The notes below the pieces were generated by a model. The model was given only the letters and a program-made list of their open reading frames with translations, was not told the DNA's origin and ran no database searches. The position numbers and the translations under genes were made by a program. This document shows, piece after piece, positions 42,776 through 52,114 of a stretch of 64,000 bases of DNA; position 1 is the stretch's first letter; every line of letters starts with the position of its first letter. The stretch spans positions 108,901 to 172,900 of the forward strand of contig NZ_MORL01000008.1 in NCBI RefSeq assembly GCF_001870735.1. The letters run 5' to 3'. The DNA comes from Arsenicibacter rosenii (lineage in GTDB: Bacteria > Bacteroidota > Bacteroidia > Cytophagales > Spirosomataceae).

Positions 42776-44044
42776 ATGTCTGACGTAACTTTGCTACATA
42801 TATGGATGAAAGGCTTAGCCGACTGGCTAAGCCGCCGACAGCGGGAACTTCTGATCACCTGGCGTCACCGATGTGAGGCAGATCCATCATTGCCTACTGT
42901 TAATAGTCTGAGTCAGGAACAGTTTAATGACCGTGTACCTGATTTATTGCTTGCGTTTACCAAACGGCTGACCAACGAAAAGTCCCCGTTTAGCCCGGCA
43001 CAAATTGCCAGGGAACATGGCCTGCATCGCTGGCGACTTGGCTACGCTCTCGAAGAACTGCTCCGTGAATTTGCCCATCTGCACAGCGGCCTGATTGATG
43101 AAATCGGTGCCTACGTACATGACCATCCCTCGCATGATCCTGCCGATTTACAGCTGATTCACCAGTCGGTAAACGATCTGATTCATGAAGCTATTTCCGG
43201 CAGCGTGACCCAATACAACGATTTACAGAAGATTGGTGCGGCCGAACGGGCAGCCAACCTCCAGCATACGCTGGATGAACTGAACGATCTGATCCGGCGG
43301 CGGTCGGATGTGCTGCGGATGGCGTCGCACGACCTGCGCGGCAGTTTCGGGGTGATGCGGGGGGCAGCCTACATCCTGGATCAGCCCGGCAATACCGAGG
43401 AAGAACGCACGGAAATGCTCCAGATGCTTCAGCGGAATTTCTCGAAAGTAACCTCCATGCTGACCCAGCTCATGGACCTGGCCCGGCTCGAAGCCGGTCA
43501 GGAAACGCTTTATATTGAGTCGTTTGATGCGTCTGACTTGCTGCTTCGTGTGGCCGAAACCCTGAAGCCTTATGCGGCAGAGCGCAACCTGTATCTGCAA
43601 ACCAATGGTCCGGCTACGCTGGCGGTTAAAGGCGATTCCATTAAAGTGCAGCGCATTGTACAGAACCTGCTGCTGAATGCCCTTAAATACACCTACCACG
43701 GAGGCGTCTCCCTGCACTGGTCGACCGAGGGCCCGCTGCGTTGGCTGCTAACCGTTAGTGACACCGGCCCCGGCCTTACCGAAAAGTCAGCGACAGCCCT
43801 TACCCTGGAACCGTCGCTGGAAAAGGTCAGCATCAGAGGGGCACGCTCCACTATAAACGTCAAAAGCAGTGAGCCAGAGAAAACGGCCGGGTTACCGCAA
43901 TCGACCCAACCAAGGGGCGAAGGCATCGGTCTGCACATCGTGAAGCGGCTTTGCGAATTGCTAAACGCCAATATGGAAGTTGAAGCCTCACCTGACCGTG
44001 GCACCACCATCCGCATCCGGTTTCCGGTTCAGTATTCGGAATGA
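42776..44044 (+). CDS. Soluble sensor histidine kinase with RsbR-like N-terminal helical domain
   Basis: A 422-residue kinase with no membrane segment. The first ~160 residues are all-helical (WLSRRQRELLITWRHRCEADPS, HRWRLGYALEELLREFAHLHSGLIDEIGAYV), like the RsbRD-type sensor domain. A short coiled coil leads to the HisKA domain with phospho-acceptor His at 185 in MASHDLRGSFGVM. The HATPase has QNLLLNALKY (N box), SDTGPGL (G1) and GEGIGLHIVKRL (G2). Between G1 and G2 lies an unusually long polar insert of about 40 residues. It is divergently arranged with a receiver-only regulator. I start at MSDVTLLHIW, since the longer frame begins with TTG. Confidence 0.85.
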   Translation: MSDVTLLHIWMKGLADWLSRRQRELLITWRHRCEADPSLPTVNSLSQEQFNDRVPDLLLAFTKRLTNEKSPFSPAQIAREHGLHRWRLGYALEELLREFAHLHSGLIDEIGAYVHDHPSHDPADLQLIHQSVNDLIHEAISGSVTQYNDLQKIGAAERAANLQHTLDELNDLIRRRSDVLRMASHDLRGSFGVMRGAAYILDQPGNTEEERTEMLQMLQRNFSKVTSMLTQLMDLARLEAGQETLYIESFDASDLLLRVAETLKPYAAERNLYLQTNGPATLAVKGDSIKVQRIVQNLLLNALKYTYHGGVSLHWSTEGPLRWLLTVSDTGPGLTEKSATALTLEPSLEKVSIRGARSTINVKSSEPEKTAGLPQSTQPRGEGIGLHIVKRLCELLNANMEVEASPDRGTTIRIRFPVQYSE

Positions 44045-44112
44045 TTTTTTGTTGGTGGTGGTTCTGAGTTGCTGATGCTCGGGGTTACCACTTTTCTCCC
44101 ATCCGTGGGATC

Positions 44113-44142
44113 GCTCTTTCACTCTTTCTCTCTTCCGCTCTT
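44113..44142. repeat. CTCTTTCACTCTTTC repeat tract
   Basis: A pyrimidine-rich tract of CTCTTTCAC/CTCTTTCT/CTCTTCCG words. Its complement contains GAGTGAAAGAG, as at 20491-20531. It lies between the histidine kinase gene and the XRE gene. Confidence 0.5.
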
Positions 44143-44510
44143 TAATTGCTCCCCTGCAAACTACTTGCCAGAAGCTGTTGCAGGTCGGAGAGCTTTTGCC
44201 GTAGAAAAACTATTTCGGCCTGCTGTGCGGTAATAATCAAATCTTTCTGAGCGAGTAATGACGCGTTATTTGTTTCCGCCGGATCGCTTTTGGTGAGATG
44301 ATAGGTCTGCAAAATAGCCGGGGTTGTTTTAAATGCCCGTGCAAGCTGGTGCAGTAATGACGTTGTTATCAGATGCTGCCCTGTTTCGAGCCGGGAGAGC
44401 GTCGATTGTGAAACCCCGATCAGAAATGCGATTGCCTCCTGAGAGATCTTCCGGTCTTCCCGGTATTGCCGGATATTCCGGCTAAGTTGACGGGTGGTAG
44501 CAGGATTCAT
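44142..44510 (-). CDS. XRE-family helix-turn-helix regulator
   Basis: A 122-residue DNA-binding protein. The helix-turn-helix is at residues 17-45: KISQEAIAFLIGVSQSTLSRLETGQ-type sequence. The remaining part is a helical tail with a predicted coiled coil (AQQAEIVFLRQKLSDLQQLLAS), suggesting it dimerises. It is alone, at the edge of the AT-rich region, and convergent with the histidine kinase gene. Its target is unknown. Confidence 0.85.
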   Translation of the reverse strand: MNPATTRQLSRNIRQYREDRKISQEAIAFLIGVSQSTLSRLETGQHLITTSLLHQLARAFKTTPAILQTYHLTKSDPAETNNASLLAQKDLIITAQQAEIVFLRQKLSDLQQLLASSLQGSN

Positions 44511-44882
44511 ATATGCAGGTGTTTACATGTATAGCACATGCAATATAGCGCCAGCCAACAAATAAGTCAATAAGTTAATTTTTCTGAATACGTTATGCAT
44601 ACGTTTTGTACAATCACAATAGGCCTAAAAAAGTCTATTTGCAGCTAAAACAGTGAAAAGTACAAATTCATTACAGTTATTTCTGTTACGTTGCATAAAT
44701 TCTGAATAATCATTAGTACAGATTAATTGTATGTTTAAAGCAGGTTGGGGAATTAAGTTTAGTTTTGGGTCTTGATCCGTTGTAATATGACTGATAAGTA
44801 ATCAAACAAAATTATTTTATATTTTATCAGTAAACAAACTACTATATTTCAGTTGTTTATTCACTCGATTACTTACCAAATA
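44511..44882. other. AT-rich spacer, no gene seen
   Basis: A 372-base AT-rich spacer between the divergent XRE and TlpA-like genes. I see no supported coding region, RNA gene or strong hairpin. AT-richness continues into the next gene. Confidence 0.6.
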
Positions 44883-46241
44883 ATGAATTCGCATAAAAAG
44901 TACTACCTGTTTTCTATAATACTGCTTTTGTGCTTCTGGGTATATATACCCGATGCAATGAGCCAGAAAACTATCCAGAATAAGTCAAAAGTAATTAAAG
45001 TACCTCTATTTGTTGAAAAGGGAAAAGGCCCTTTTTATTTTACTATCAGAGGAATACAACCTCTCAAGGATACGCTCAACGAGCATATTTCAGGAATACC
45101 TGAAGATTTAGACACAGTGGTCCTTTGGCGATTGAACTTTGGTCGAAGCCAGGCAAACTATCACTTATACAGATCAGGGGGCATCAGTTTAAAATCTTAT
45201 CAAAATTTAATTAATCGTTTCAAGTTAGATACTAGCCAAAATAACGTTAATTATAAAAGTTACTCTTTCGTTTTTTCAGGAATAAAAGGAAATAAGTATT
45301 ATTTCGGCTTTGATACAAACCTTAACCAATCCTTTAGTGATGAAATTACTTTTAGCTGTGATACGAGCCTTAGTATAAATAGATTCCATCAGGCACCAGA
45401 CTCACTTATAAGTATTCCTATTGAGTTTGAGATAATGAATCATGGTAAAATAGAAAGAAGGAAAAAGAATATGAATATTATCATAGGTAATCGATCTTAC
45501 CGATATGCTAATAAAAAATTGGCCAGCTTACATATTCCGGTTGGTTTAAATGAACATAAAAAAGGACATTTTACTATAAATAAAGATAACTATCAGGTTG
45601 CATTATCCAGTGCTTATGAAGATGATCAATTAGCAGACATTGTTATCAGCACATCTCTAACTAACAAATATATAAGCGAAGGCAACCCACTTTTCATAGT
45701 TGGTGATAGTTTAGTCTTAAATAACCATATTTTAAAAATTGATTCTCTTTCACTCTGGACAGACACACTATATCTCTCAATTACTCCCTATCAGAAGCCA
45801 CTTATAGGTTTCCGAACAGGAAACACTGCTCCCTCATTTAAAATGCCTAATGATATTTTCGGGAAGAAAATAAATAATGAACACAAAAAATATACACTTC
45901 TTGATTTTTGGGGTACCTGGTGTGTCCCTTGCATTAAAGCAATTCCAGAATTAAGAGAGATAAAAAAACAATATGGAGATAGGTTAAACATTGTTAGCAT
46001 TTCTTATGAAAATACAGAGGATACCACTAAGGTGGCCCGGTTAATTCGGGAACAAAGGATGGACTGGTTCCATCTACTAGAAACCAGCAAAAAGGAGTCT
46101 GTGCTATCACTTGTTAAACTGCTACGAATTGAGTCTTTTCCTACTACTATATTAATAGACGCTAATAATAAAATATTAATGAGAAAGATAGGTATTGCCG
46201 GAGTCAAAGAAGAAATCGAAAAATTACTGTCTCAAAAGTAG
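44883..46241 (+). CDS. Thioredoxin-like (TlpA-family) protein with unknown N-terminal domain
   Basis: A 452-residue exported protein. I start at MNSHKKYYLFSIILLL, which gives a signal peptide or membrane anchor ending around DAMSQ. The last ~140 residues are a TlpA/AhpC-type redoxin: GNTAPSFKMPND, LLDFWGTWCVPCIKAIPELREIKKQYGDRLNIVSISYE, and FPTTILIDANNKIL. The active-site WCVPC is at 346-350. The ~310 residues before it are a beta-rich region I do not recognise. Codon use and base composition are clearly AT-rich compared with the window, which suggests transfer. It is followed at once by the tail of a HlyD-type adaptor gene; TlpA-like proteins do occur in Bacteroidota peptide-export loci. Confidence 0.8.
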   Translation: MNSHKKYYLFSIILLLCFWVYIPDAMSQKTIQNKSKVIKVPLFVEKGKGPFYFTIRGIQPLKDTLNEHISGIPEDLDTVVLWRLNFGRSQANYHLYRSGGISLKSYQNLINRFKLDTSQNNVNYKSYSFVFSGIKGNKYYFGFDTNLNQSFSDEITFSCDTSLSINRFHQAPDSLISIPIEFEIMNHGKIERRKKNMNIIIGNRSYRYANKKLASLHIPVGLNEHKKGHFTINKDNYQVALSSAYEDDQLADIVISTSLTNKYISEGNPLFIVGDSLVLNNHILKIDSLSLWTDTLYLSITPYQKPLIGFRTGNTAPSFKMPNDIFGKKINNEHKKYTLLDFWGTWCVPCIKAIPELREIKKQYGDRLNIVSISYENTEDTTKVARLIREQRMDWFHLLETSKKESVLSLVKLLRIESFPTTILIDANNKILMRKIGIAGVKEEIEKLLSQK

Positions 46242-46284
46242 GGATACGATTACACGCAATATAGCCGTAGGCGTAGACCATATT

Positions 46285-46542
46285 GATCCTGACTATCCGT
46301 ATCAGGAGTTTGGTATGCTACGGGGGTATGTACAACAAATTGCCCCAACACCCGACCGGCGGCAATACCGGGCAACAGTCAGCCTTCCGGACGGGCTACT
46401 GACGACGCATACGGCCGGCAAACCACTCCGCTTCAGGCCTGAGCTAACCGGCACTGCCGACATCATCACCGACAACCGGCGGCTGCTCGAACAGGCATTT
46501 ACCGGATTGAGGGGGTTGCTCCGCGATAAAGCTTCCTTTTAA
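46285..46542 (+). pseudogene. C-terminal remnant of a HlyD-family secretion adaptor
   Basis: About 85 residues (DYPYQEFGMLRGYVQQIAP...YRATVSLPDGLLTTH...ADIITDNRRLLEQAFTGLRGLL) match the usual end of HlyD-type membrane-fusion proteins that work with peptidase-containing ABC exporters. Those are several hundred residues long; here everything before the YPYQEFG stretch is absent. The reading frame is open upstream only into the end of the thioredoxin-like gene, and no proper start or membrane helix is present. I infer a truncated leftover of a peptide-export operon. Confidence 0.75.
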
Positions 46543-46801
46543 CCCCAACCACTAATCCCGCCCTCCCCTTCTTCTACCCCTTTTTTCTACCCTTTCATCA
46601 CTTTTGTTACAAAATGAAGTAACCTACGTGCAACATTTGTGGAAATCACTCGTCTTTAGCATCAACGAATACGGGTGAATACACAATTTTTCACTATAAT
46701 TTTAGTTGAATACTTAAACCCTTAGTTAAAGTTTGTTAATATTGTCACCATAAACCAAATAAGACGTTACTTTACTCCACAATAACTACCGCAATCCCTC
46801 T

Positions 46802-49654
46802 ATGAAAAACCTTTTCCTGCTCGTTTTCAGCGTGTTGCTGACTACGTCTCTTTTTGCCCAGACACCAGCCAACCGAATTTCGATTCAGGGGAAGGTGACC
46901 GACACCACCGGTGCGGTGCTTCCTGGCTCCAACGTAATGCTCCTGATGACGACCGATTCGTCGCTCGTTACTTTTGGCCGGACCAACGACGCCGGTATGT
47001 TCAGCCTCAAAAATGTGAAGCGCGGCTCCTACATTCTGAAAATTTCCTATGTCGGCTTTATTCCCTATGACAAACTGCTCGACACCGGCGATCAGCCTAA
47101 TAAAGACCTCGGCCCGCTCAAGCTGAAACCAATTGCCAAGGAACTGTTTGAGGTAGTTGTTAAAACGGCCCGCGCCCCGCTGACTATCAAAGGCGATACC
47201 ATCGAATACAACGCAGCTTCGTTTAAAGTACCGCCGGGATCAACGGTCGAGGACCTGCTCCGGCGTCTGCCTGGCATGCAGATCGATCAGGATGGCAATA
47301 TCAAGGCCCAGGGCGAGGATGTAAAACGCGTAACGGTTGACGGTAAAACGTTCTTCGGCAGCGACCCGAAGGCCGCTACCAAAAACCTCTCCGCCGAAGC
47401 GATCTCTAAAGTGCAGGTCTTCAGCGACAAAACCGAACAGGCGAAACTGACGGGTGTGGAAGACGGTAAAAAAGAAAAAACACTGAACCTTCAGCTGAAA
47501 GACGGCTTTAAGAAAGGCTCCTTTGGTAAACTTACCGCCGGTGTCGGTTCTGATCTGCGGCCAAACAGTGATGGTACTGCCCGTACCGAACTCAAAGGCA
47601 ATTACAACCGCTTCGACGATAAACGCCAGTTCTCGGTAATCGGTATGGGAAACAACACCAACCAGACCGGACTTTCATTCGATGACTATCAGGACTTCAG
47701 AGGCAGTAACTCGTTCAACTGGAACGACGATGCCGACTTCGGATTCAGCAGCGGCAGCCGGTTTATTTCCTTTGGCGGTGATGACGACGACAACCTGGGT
47801 ATTCCGATCGGTGGCGGTTCGGGCCGTGGCTATTCGAATAATGCAGCGGCCGGTATCAACTACAACTACGATACCAAGAAAACCAAATTCAGCAGCAGCT
47901 ACTACTACAGCCAGACGCGCCAGACCATCGACGCGGTACGGAAGAGCCAGACATTCCTCGAAAACAGTTCATTCAACCGCACCGACTCCAGCAGTCAGCT
48001 TAACTTTAACAACAGCCACCGCGTGAGCCTTCGTTTCCAGCAGGAACTGGACTCGATGCAGACGCTGGTTATTCTGAGCAACAGCCGGTTCAGCAAGGGC
48101 AACACCAACCTCAACAGCTGGCAGCAACTTTACCGGCTAAGCGCCCTGTCGACCCGGACAACGATTAACAACTTCGGTAATACGGATGCGTTCGGAACGG
48201 CAAACTCTGTCGTATACCGGTCTAAGTTCAAGAAAAAAGGCCGGAACCTGGCCCTCAGCGCAACCTATCAGGTGAACCTGAACGATGCCGAAATGAACCT
48301 GAACTCGATTAACGAATTCTTCCAGGCCACGAACGTAAACGATCAGCTCCGGATTATCCGTCAGTTGCAGACGACCGATACCAAGCGTAGTCAGTACAAA
48401 ATAAGTGCCCTGTATCTGGAACCGCTGTCGAAAAAATTCTTCTGGGAAAGCTTCTATAACTTCAGCCTGCGGAACGACGTGGTTGACCGGGATGTAATGG
48501 ATCGCGGGGAATCAGGTCAGGAAACGCGGAACAACGTGCTGAGCCGCTATTACGAAAATAATTACCTGTTCAACCGTTTGGGAACCGGCCTCCGGTATTC
48601 GAACAAAGGCGTTAACCTGTTAGTAGGTGCCGCTGGTCAGCAATTCAAACTGGCCGGTGAATACGCTCCGGATCAGACAGCAGCAACGTTCAACAAAATC
48701 AACCGGACGTTTACCAACGTAATCCCGAACGTGTCGTTCAACTACAGCATGAAAGGCAACAAATACCTGCGTTTCAGCTATGATGTGGGCATTCAGTTGC
48801 CATCGACCCGTGACCTGCAACCGGTTATCGACAACACCAACCCGCTGTATATCACCGAAGGTAATCCGGACCTGTTGCCTACCCTGCGGCACCAGTTGAG
48901 TGGTGGGTATAACATGTTCAACCCGGGTACGTTTACGAACCTGTATTTCAGCCTGAACTATACCTACAACGTAAACCAGATTGTCTACAACCAGATTGTC
49001 GACCCGACAACGCTGATTACCCGCACCAAACCTGCGAACATCTCCGGTGGTCAGAACGTGGGTAGCTATATTGGTTTCGGCTTCCCGCTGAAGAAGACCA
49101 AGGCGAACTTCAATATTTACAGCAACATCAATTATGGAAAAAACCTGACCAACATCAATGGTCAGCTGAACGAAACCAACACCAGCAGCATCGGTATCGG
49201 CCCGCGCCTTGATCTGACGCCAAACGACAAGATCACGATTTATGCCAACGCCAACTGGAACATCAGCAACACGAAGTATTCGATCAGCACCGGTCAGAAC
49301 CAGACGATCTATAATTTCTTCTACGGTGGTGAGGCCAACGTGAAGCTGCCGCTTGGTTTCTACCTGAACACAACGCTGAACTACCGCGTGTACAAAAACG
49401 ACCGTTTCGGCTTCAACCAGCATATTCCGATCTGGAACTCATCGCTGTACACCATTCTGGGCAAAGCGAAAAAGGCAGAAATCCGGTTCACCGCCTATGA
49501 TATGCTGAACCGTAACCTGGCCGTGTCGCAGTCGGCATTCACCAACTCGGTATCGCAGGAGCGTGTGCAGACGCTGTCGCGTTACTTCCTGGTGTCGTTT
49601 ACGTACAACATGCGGGGTGTTCAGGCCAAAATGAAGCGTCAGAATTTCTTCTGA
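46802..49654 (+). CDS. Outer-membrane beta-barrel protein (TonB-dependent receptor-like)
   Basis: A 950-residue outer-membrane protein; signal peptide MKNLFLLVFSVLLTTSLFAQ. Residues ~26-110 form a carboxypeptidase-regulatory-like domain (RISIQGKVTDTTGAVLPGSNVMLL, LKISYVGFIPY). Residues ~120-240 form a plug-like domain (STVEDLLRRLPGMQIDQDGNIKAQGEDVKRVTVDGK). The rest is a long beta-barrel ending in the aromatic MKRQNFF. The family is the outer-membrane beta-barrel group often co-located with GLPGLI proteins, and the next gene is exactly that. Its substrate is not evident. Upstream lies a 259-base AT-rich spacer. Confidence 0.88.
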   Translation: MKNLFLLVFSVLLTTSLFAQTPANRISIQGKVTDTTGAVLPGSNVMLLMTTDSSLVTFGRTNDAGMFSLKNVKRGSYILKISYVGFIPYDKLLDTGDQPNKDLGPLKLKPIAKELFEVVVKTARAPLTIKGDTIEYNAASFKVPPGSTVEDLLRRLPGMQIDQDGNIKAQGEDVKRVTVDGKTFFGSDPKAATKNLSAEAISKVQVFSDKTEQAKLTGVEDGKKEKTLNLQLKDGFKKGSFGKLTAGVGSDLRPNSDGTARTELKGNYNRFDDKRQFSVIGMGNNTNQTGLSFDDYQDFRGSNSFNWNDDADFGFSSGSRFISFGGDDDDNLGIPIGGGSGRGYSNNAAAGINYNYDTKKTKFSSSYYYSQTRQTIDAVRKSQTFLENSSFNRTDSSSQLNFNNSHRVSLRFQQELDSMQTLVILSNSRFSKGNTNLNSWQQLYRLSALSTRTTINNFGNTDAFGTANSVVYRSKFKKKGRNLALSATYQVNLNDAEMNLNSINEFFQATNVNDQLRIIRQLQTTDTKRSQYKISALYLEPLSKKFFWESFYNFSLRNDVVDRDVMDRGESGQETRNNVLSRYYENNYLFNRLGTGLRYSNKGVNLLVGAAGQQFKLAGEYAPDQTAATFNKINRTFTNVIPNVSFNYSMKGNKYLRFSYDVGIQLPSTRDLQPVIDNTNPLYITEGNPDLLPTLRHQLSGGYNMFNPGTFTNLYFSLNYTYNVNQIVYNQIVDPTTLITRTKPANISGGQNVGSYIGFGFPLKKTKANFNIYSNINYGKNLTNINGQLNETNTSSIGIGPRLDLTPNDKITIYANANWNISNTKYSISTGQNQTIYNFFYGGEANVKLPLGFYLNTTLNYRVYKNDRFGFNQHIPIWNSSLYTILGKAKKAEIRFTAYDMLNRNLAVSQSAFTNSVSQERVQTLSRYFLVSFTYNMRGVQAKMKRQNFF

Positions 49655-49656
49655 TA

Positions 49657-49714
49657 GCTATAAAACTGAGCCGCAAAATATTGCTATAAACTGAGCCGCA
49701 AAATATTGCGGCTC
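49657..49714. repeat. Tandem duplication ending in a hairpin
   Basis: A ~27-bp unit (GCTATAAA(A)CTGAGCCGCA...) is repeated at 49657-49684 and 49683-49709. The second copy continues into a perfect 9-bp hairpin, GAGCCGCAA (49693-49701) / TTGCGGCTC (49706-49714), followed by TAC. It lies in the short spacer between the barrel gene and the GLPGLI gene. Confidence 0.8.
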
Positions 49715-49730
49715 TACAATCGTCTTAACT

Positions 49731-50474
49731 ATGAAAAAATACCTTCTTATTCCGCTCTTCTTCCTGGCCATACAGGTATCTGCCCAACAGCAGCAGACGG
49801 AGGGCATTGTTTATTACAACTATACCCAGTACTGGACCAAAATCATCAAGCGGCTTACGTTCCTGAGCAAGGAAGAAAAAGATCGTTCGGCCATGACCTG
49901 GAAAAATGAAGACGGCTACACGCAAAAGATGAAGCTGTTTTTTTCGCCGTCGCAGAGCCTCTACAGCTACAACAACGATGAAATTGAAGGAGCAGGGTAC
50001 TCATGGCGTAAGGACGAATACTCTATCTACCGCAATTTCGATCAGGACAAGAAGTTTGATGTCATTGAGATGCTTGGCAAAGTGTATATCGTGGACGACT
50101 CCCTGCACACGCCGAAATGGAAGATTTCTAACCAGATCAAAGACATTGCCGGCTTTATCTGCATGAAGGCAACCATGGACGATCCTGTCCGGGGCCAGAA
50201 AATAACGGTCTGGTTTGCGCAGGATATTCCGGTCGGTGCCGGTCCGGAACGCTATTTTGGCTTACCCGGCATGATTCTCGGCATCGATATGAACGAAGGT
50301 GACGTGATTATTGAAGCAACGAAGGTCGAGTTTAAACCGGTTGCCAATGAGTTGAAACAACCCAAGGCAAAAGGCAAGAAGATTAAGGACAGCGATTACG
50401 ACACGATTATCAGTAATCACATCAAGGAAAGCATGAAGGCGAGCCGGAACCCGTTCTGGGCCATCCGGTATTAA
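49731..50474 (+). CDS. GLPGLI family protein
   Basis: A 247-residue exported protein; signal peptide MKKYLLIPLFFLAIQVSAQ. It has the family motif RYFGLPGMILGIDMNEGDVIIEATKV, with the preceding YKVEDSLHTPKWKI-like VDDSLHTPKWKISNQIKDIAGFICMKA and the VWFAQDIPVGAGP stretch. Function is unknown, but the family is regularly found beside outer-membrane barrel genes such as the preceding one, so the two probably work together at the outer membrane. Confidence 0.9.
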   Translation: MKKYLLIPLFFLAIQVSAQQQQTEGIVYYNYTQYWTKIIKRLTFLSKEEKDRSAMTWKNEDGYTQKMKLFFSPSQSLYSYNNDEIEGAGYSWRKDEYSIYRNFDQDKKFDVIEMLGKVYIVDDSLHTPKWKISNQIKDIAGFICMKATMDDPVRGQKITVWFAQDIPVGAGPERYFGLPGMILGIDMNEGDVIIEATKVEFKPVANELKQPKAKGKKIKDSDYDTIISNHIKESMKASRNPFWAIRY

Positions 50475-50510
50475 GATAATAGCCGGAGGTGATCCTCCGG
50501 CTATTATCTT
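50473..50510. terminator. Long perfect hairpin after the GLPGLI gene
   Basis: Two perfect 17-bp arms (50473-50489 and 50494-50510) with a 4-nt TGAT loop include the GLPGLI stop codon region. It is followed by TATTCTTTTCT. Confidence 0.8.
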
Positions 50511-50521
50511 ATTCTTTTCTA

Positions 50522-50540
50522 CCGGGGGCGGTGCCCCCGG
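50522..50540. repeat. Second hairpin in the GLPGLI/xylA spacer
   Basis: A perfect 8-bp GC stem, CCGGGGGC / GCCCCCGG, with a 3-nt loop. Confidence 0.65.
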
Positions 50541-50551
50541 CGACTGATTAG

Positions 50552-50589
50552 GCCCTTTCAGGGCTTTTTCAGGATCGCCCTGAAAGGGC
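50552..50589. repeat. Third hairpin in the GLPGLI/xylA spacer
   Basis: Perfect 13-bp inverted arms GCCCTTTCAGGGC (50552-50564) and GCCCTGAAAGGGC (50577-50589) with a 12-nt loop. Each arm is also partly self-complementary. Confidence 0.75.
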
Positions 50590-50595
50590 TCAATC

Positions 50596-50628
50596 AATCG
50601 CATAAGGTAAACCCTATGCGATTTTTTT
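50596..50628 (+). terminator. Fourth hairpin with T-run before xylA's end
   Basis: A 9-bp stem AATCGCATA / TATGCGATT plus inner AGG/CCT pairs, followed by seven T on the plus strand. It is a second terminator for the plus-strand genes and touches the xylA stop codon. Confidence 0.7.
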
Positions 50629-51958
50629 AGATATACTGATTGATAATACTTTCCAGCCACTCCTGCTTACCGCTCCGCATAGTAGGTTCACCATTTTCGA
50701 CGGCAAACGAACGCAGGTCTTCGAGCGTCAGCTTACCTTCTTCAAAGGCTTTGCCTGAACCCGAATCAAACGACGCGTAGCGCTCCTGACGGAATTTCAG
50801 GTAATCGGAATCTTTCAGGATATTGTCGGCCACGATCAACGCGCGGGCGAAGGCATCCATACCGCTGATGTGCGCGATGAACAGATCGTCCATATCCGTT
50901 GAGTTACGGCGTACTTTGGCGTCGAAGTTGATACCGCCCGGCTGAATACCACCCGCCTGCAGAATCACCAGCATAGCCTCCGTCAGTTCGTAGATATTGA
51001 TCGGGAACTGATCTGTATCCCAGCCGTTCTGGTAGTCACCACGGTTGGCATCGATGCTGCCCAGCATACCGGCATCAGCCGCCACCTGCAACTCGTGTTC
51101 GAAGGTATGGCCCGCCAGTGTCGCGTGGTTCACTTCGATATTCAGTTTAAAATCCTTATCCAGACCATACTGACGCAGGAAACCGATTACCGTAGCGGCA
51201 TCATAGTCGTACTGATGCTTGGTTGGCTCCATCGGTTTCGGCTCGATAAAGAACGTACCGGTAAAGCCTTGCTTACGGGCATAATCACGGGCAACAGTCA
51301 GGAATTGTGCCAGGTGCTCCACTTCCCGCTTCATGTCGGTGTTCAGCAGCGTCATATAGCCTTCACGACCACCCCAGAACACGTAGTTTTCACCGTTCAG
51401 CGCAATGGTAGCGTCCAGCGCGTTTTTCACCTGCGTACCGGCATAGGCAACCACCGAGAAATCCGGGTTGGTCGACGCGCCGTTCATATACCGTGGGTTC
51501 GAGAACACGTTAGCTGTTCCCCAAAGCAGTTTTACACCGCTGGCCGCCTGCTTTTGTTTGGCATAATCAACAATGGCCTGCATACGGCTTTCGTATTCGG
51601 CAACAGTCGGTCCTTCGTCTACCAGGTCAACATCATGGAAGCAATAGTAGGGGGCGCCGATTTTCGTGAAGAATTCGAACGCTGCATCCATTTTCAGTTT
51701 TGCGCGGGTAACCGCATCGTTGCTCTGATCCCATGCAAACACACGGGTTCCCGGACCAAACGGATCACCGCCTGTGCCGCAGAATGTATGCCAGTAGCTG
51801 ATGGCGTAGCGCAGCTGATCGCGCAGGGTTTTGCCGCCAACAACCAGCTCAGGGTTGTACCATTTAAACGCTAACGGGTTTTTAGATTTAGGACCTTCGT
51901 AGGCGATTGCACCGATACCTTTAAAGTATTCCTGATCGCCCAGCGTGATGTTTGCCAT
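50627..51958 (-). CDS. xylA: Xylose isomerase
   Basis: A 443-residue isomerase that converts D-xylose to D-xylulose. It has the conserved active-site stretch [15 protein letters not shown] (catalytic His, Asp), [36 protein letters not shown], and the metal site [17 protein letters not shown]. Later come [19 protein letters not shown] and [20 protein letters not shown]. Length is typical. No xylulokinase or transporter gene is next door. The spacer upstream has a perfect palindrome that may be an operator, and a probable Nudix-type regulator gene lies just upstream. Confidence 0.97.
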   Translation of the reverse strand: MANITLGDQEYFKGIGAIAYEGPKSKNPLAFKWYNPELVVGGKTLRDQLRYAISYWHTFCGTGGDPFGPGTRVFAWDQSNDAVTRAKLKMDAAFEFFTKIGAPYYCFHDVDLVDEGPTVAEYESRMQAIVDYAKQKQAASGVKLLWGTANVFSNPRYMNGASTNPDFSVVAYAGTQVKNALDATIALNGENYVFWGGREGYMTLLNTDMKREVEHLAQFLTVARDYARKQGFTGTFFIEPKPMEPTKHQYDYDAATVIGFLRQYGLDKDFKLNIEVNHATLAGHTFEHELQVAADAGMLGSIDANRGDYQNGWDTDQFPINIYELTEAMLVILQAGGIQPGGINFDAKVRRNSTDMDDLFIAHISGMDAFARALIVADNILKDSDYLKFRQERYASFDSGSGKAFEEGKLTLEDLRSFAVENGEPTMRSGKQEWLESIINQYI

Positions 51959-52022
51959 GTGTATTGGGGAATGATTGGTTATGACTGATTTTGTGATGTA
52001 AAGTTGAGATTTCTTTTTTAAA

Positions 52023-52035
52023 TGTCATAATGACA
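52023..52035 (-). promoter_or_regulatory. Candidate operator upstream of xylA
   Basis: TGTCATAATGACA is a near-perfect inverted repeat (TGTCA-TAA-TGACA) 65 bases before the xylA ATG. It sits in the spacer between xylA and the Nudix-regulator gene, so that protein is the obvious candidate ligand. Confidence 0.55.
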
Positions 52036-52114
52036 CCTAAACTATTTTTCATAAAATTTTCGCAACCAATCTTTGATCGGTCTAATTCCGGCCTTAACTA
52101 CCGCTTGTTTTGAT

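Noticed and set aside
46195-46284. Start of an ORF overlapping the end of the thioredoxin-like gene and leading into the HlyD tail
   Set aside because: The first ~30 codons read the TlpA-like gene in another frame and have no HlyD similarity, so the tail is called a remnant and not an intact gene.
48620-49423. A 267-codon minus-strand open frame opposite the outer-membrane barrel gene
   Set aside because: It lies fully inside a well-supported gene and has no recognisable motif.
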